From: Euglena gracilis
Lineage: Eukaryota; Euglenida; Euglenophyceae; Euglenales
NCBI GenBank assembly: GCA_039621445.1
Contig: CP154954.1
Location: 7,814,634 to 7,878,633, forward strand
Length of the DNA stretch: 64,000 bases
Direction: 5' to 3'
Part shown: piece by piece, positions 51,132-64,000 of the stretch
How positions within the stretch are numbered: position 1 is the first letter of the stretch
Layout of the letters: each line of letters starts with the position of its first letter
Notes under the pieces: model-generated
Databases searched by the model: none
Seen by the model: only the letters and a program-made list of their open reading frames with translations
What the model was told of the DNA's origin: nothing
Program-made: the position numbers and the translations under genes

Positions 51132-51563
51132 GTGCGCAAAGGGGAGGGCGTACGATGCGACGCGGCAGGCACATCGCCCCTGCAGCCATGCCGGGAGCGA
51201 ATGACTCATCTGCACCAGAGGCGCAGCGACCCCGCCAGGCTCCGCCCTCGCGGTGGTCTGCCGCGCACGCCCCGCACCACCCAAACCCTGATAACCCTAA
51301 CCCAACCCGCTCCACGTCCACACGTGATACAAGAGACTCTGTGCAGCATGTGTGGATGTGCACACGTGCATCCAGCTTTCCGTGAAAATGCGACGCATGC
51401 CGGATGTGACAAATTCAACACCGTTGCCAAACAGCACAAACATTTTTTGGATGTCAAATCCATGATCGATTCCCACTGCTTTCACCCCGATGCCCTCGTG
51501 TCATCGAAACAAAAATTGCTAGAAAGCAAAGATCGAACATTCACGGAAAAACAACCACACTAA
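51132..51563 (+). CDS. unrecognised frame with Cys/His-rich C-terminal half
   Basis: 143 codons. The C-terminal 70 residues (LCSMCGCAHVHPAFREN, THAGCDKFNTVAKQHKHF, SHCFHPDALVSSK) have C-x2-C and several His/Cys that could bind zinc; the N-terminal half is Arg/Pro-rich and less convincing, so a splice acceptor inside is possible. It is not matched to a family. A remnant of a transposase zinc finger or a host exon are both possible. Confidence 0.3.
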   Translation: MRKGEGVRCDAAGTSPLQPCRERMTHLHQRRSDPARLRPRGGLPRTPRTTQTLITLTQPAPRPHVIQETLCSMCGCAHVHPAFRENATHAGCDKFNTVAKQHKHFLDVKSMIDSHCFHPDALVSSKQKLLESKDRTFTEKQPH

Positions 51564-52926
51564 AAATCCCCTGGCGCTTCGGTCTCGCGCAATTAAAAAA
51601 ATAAAATTTTGGAAATCAAAATGCTATGCATTCAAGACCGAAGCCTGCCACATACAGAGGAAAATACAACGAGGGGAAGGGAAGCAAAACTGTTTGTCTC
51701 AGGAGCTGTCTGTTGAACGATCGGACACGACGCCGCCGCCTGCCTGACAAACACACAACCGCGATGTTATCATTTGTGGAAGGCATCAGGTCTCTGGATC
51801 AAGAGTGAAAAAAACAGAGCCCAAGTACGGCGGGGAGGGTTGTTGAAACAAATTCGGGCAGGCAGCGGCGTCGCCCGCCTCCTGGAAATTCAGGGCCGGC
51901 CGGCCAGGGCCCGAAGCACAGTTTGCGTAACGGTCCGCGCGCCAGGCCGACCCGACCCCCTGACTGAGGGCGGGGGGCCCAGACGAGACGGCACCTCTTC
52001 TGCAATTCATGAAAACCAAATGAAATTTTTGTTTTTTTTGGAATGCCGGAATGAAGTGCCCGAGGACATGAAACCAAAATGCCTCCAGTGTCCAAAGAAA
52101 GCAGAAGGCAAAAAAAGGCAAGGTCCGAAGAAGGAAATGTTCATTGGACGGGGGGTGTTTAAAAAAATAACCGAAACCCCACTCGCAATGACAAAAATTG
52201 CGGTCCAAACCAGCCTGGTTCGTTTGACACGTGGGGGGGAGGGTGGCTTCGACGACACCGATGATTGTCTGCCAGGGGCTTTCCAGCAGGAAAGGTCTCC
52301 ATAATACGGCCCCATTGGGGACTCCACCCCACAAAGCCTCCAAAGGGGGCTGCACCTTCCCTTCATGAAACCAGAAAAAGTCGGACTGGAGACATGGGAC
52401 ACATGCGACAACATCGATGCGAAGAATGAGCGGCCGATGGAATGGTGCGGCGATGGGGAGGGACTTCGGCCGCATAAAGGGGGAGGGGGGCAAGGGCTGA
52501 AAAGGGACCACCCACCCATCCACCCACACACCGAGGAAGATTGTATCCAATATGCACAAAAATTACCCACAACCTCCAAAACGTCACTTATTTTTCTGGA
52601 CCCCGTATGTATGCGTGACTGGCACAGTGGCTATGTTTTGCCCATCGTCCATGTTCTGCAGGTGTTGCGTGCGTGTATACGCGTGCATGCGTGCGCGCGC
52701 GTGTGTGCATGTGTGCGGGTGTAGGTGTGGGTGTGGGTGTGGGTGGGTGTGGGTGGGTGGGTGTGAGGGTGTGTGCACGTGCGTGTGTGCCTGTGCGCAT
52801 ACCCAAATGCACATACATGTGTCCAGGCCAGAGGACCAGAACCCGGATGCCAGTCCATCCGGCCCTTCACAGGGCGATGCGATGGCATCGATTCGGCGAA
52901 GCGGGCCACCCTGGGGGGCGGGCCGC
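51564..52926. other. intergenic tract with one long unsupported frame
   Basis: A plus-strand frame at 51774-52304 (176 codons, with PKCLQCPKK and a basic C-terminal half) and a minus-strand frame at 51786-52559 (257 codons) overlap. Neither has a recognised domain, and at most one can be real. 52700-52810 is a degenerate (TG)n/(GTGTGGG)n tract. The last exon of the minus-strand host gene starts at its right edge. Confidence 0.3.
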
Positions 52927-63552
<10,626 letters not shown>

Positions 63553-63748
63553 GAATCCTCATTTTTTCCGGGCGGGGAATGCATTGTGTTGAATGGCGGG
63601 GAATGCATTGTGTTGAATCTGCTGTTGCATGTGCATGACTGCGACCGTGTCCAATACGCCGATGTCAGCGTGTGACCATTTGCGCACCCTGCACAACAGC
63701 AGACATTTGCATTTGTCTGCAGTAACTCAGGAGGAAGCAGATTCTCAA

Positions 63749-63885
63749 AGTATATATACACACACATATATATATATATACATACACATATATACATATA
63801 TATGTATGTTTATATGTATGCATACATATGTATATATATGCATGTATACGTATATATATACATATACATACATATTTGTTGAAAT
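63749..63885. repeat. (TA)n/(CATA)n microsatellite
   Basis: TATATACACACATATATATA and related ATGTATG/CATATA words, probably in an upstream intron of the host gene. Nothing else is recognised from 63560 to 64000. Confidence 0.9.
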
Positions 63886-64000
63886 ACGTGTTTGTGTTAT
63901 ATCCTCTGATTCGACGAGTAAATTATGTTGCTGAGCTGTCATCAATTATCCGCCACGCCTTTGCTGCTGGCTTTGCTGTGACAAACCGCTGGGAAGTGTC

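Noticed and set aside
51285-51310. Telomere-like AACCCTAACCC words
   Set aside because: Fewer than three units, surrounded by unique sequence; not a telomere or interstitial array.
51786-52559. 257-codon minus-strand frame
   Set aside because: No domain, no splice or start support, and it overlaps an equally open plus-strand frame.

Overview
This window is nuclear DNA of a eukaryote. It has GT-AG introns, long (CA)n, (TG)n and (AAT)n microsatellites, a Ty3/gypsy chromovirus-like retrotransposon, at least nine copies or fragments of DIRS-type tyrosine-recombinase retrotransposons, a fragment of an R2-like (restriction-like endonuclease) non-LTR retrotransposon and hAT-type remnants. The species cannot be named from the sequence. 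A unicellular alga or other protist is the best guess, because DIRS elements, methyltransferase-bearing retroelements and a gene joining thrombospondin type 3 repeats to a choice-of-anchor A domain would be unusual together in an animal or land plant. Very long G and C runs occur throughout.

Layout. About 0-8.1 kb: intron-like or intergenic DNA with several plausible plus-strand exons, none long, and three or four small inverted-repeat elements, one of them with a clean 8-bp target duplication. About 8.1-37.4 kb: a nest of retroelements. A 12.77-kb Ty3/gypsy element (9344-22108) sits in a DIRS family A element (A1), which sits in the 5' end of a DIRS family B element (B4). Next to it a second B element (B1, 25356-36915) has split an R2-like fragment and has itself been hit by B2 (minus strand) and A2. 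About 37.4-50.9 kb: B3, a degraded hAT transposase, a deletion-derivative B element, the family C element C1 with an internal inversion, and A3, which is complete end to end and lies inside a B-type gag fragment (B5). About 50.9-52.9 kb: two unrecognised plus-strand reading frames. About 52.9-63.6 kb: a multi-exon minus-strand host gene. It encodes thrombospondin type 3 calcium-binding repeats, a choice-of-anchor A domain and a C-terminal transmembrane helix. Its introns hold the large microsatellites.

The most striking content is the gypsy pol gene. Ahead of protease and reverse transcriptase it encodes a cytosine-C5-type DNA methyltransferase domain and then a second, Dam-like (NPPW) methyltransferase domain. 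The DIRS elements encode their own Dam-like domain after RNase H. One short tract therefore holds two retrotransposon classes that both carry DNA-methyltransferase-like domains.

The gypsy LTRs are nearly identical, so the insertion is young. Even so, its coding region shows several single-base shifts, all in G or A runs, plus two in-frame TAG codons. A3 is the reference DIRS copy: its internal complementary region equals the junction of its two termini, and its flanks match a related empty site at 38 kb.
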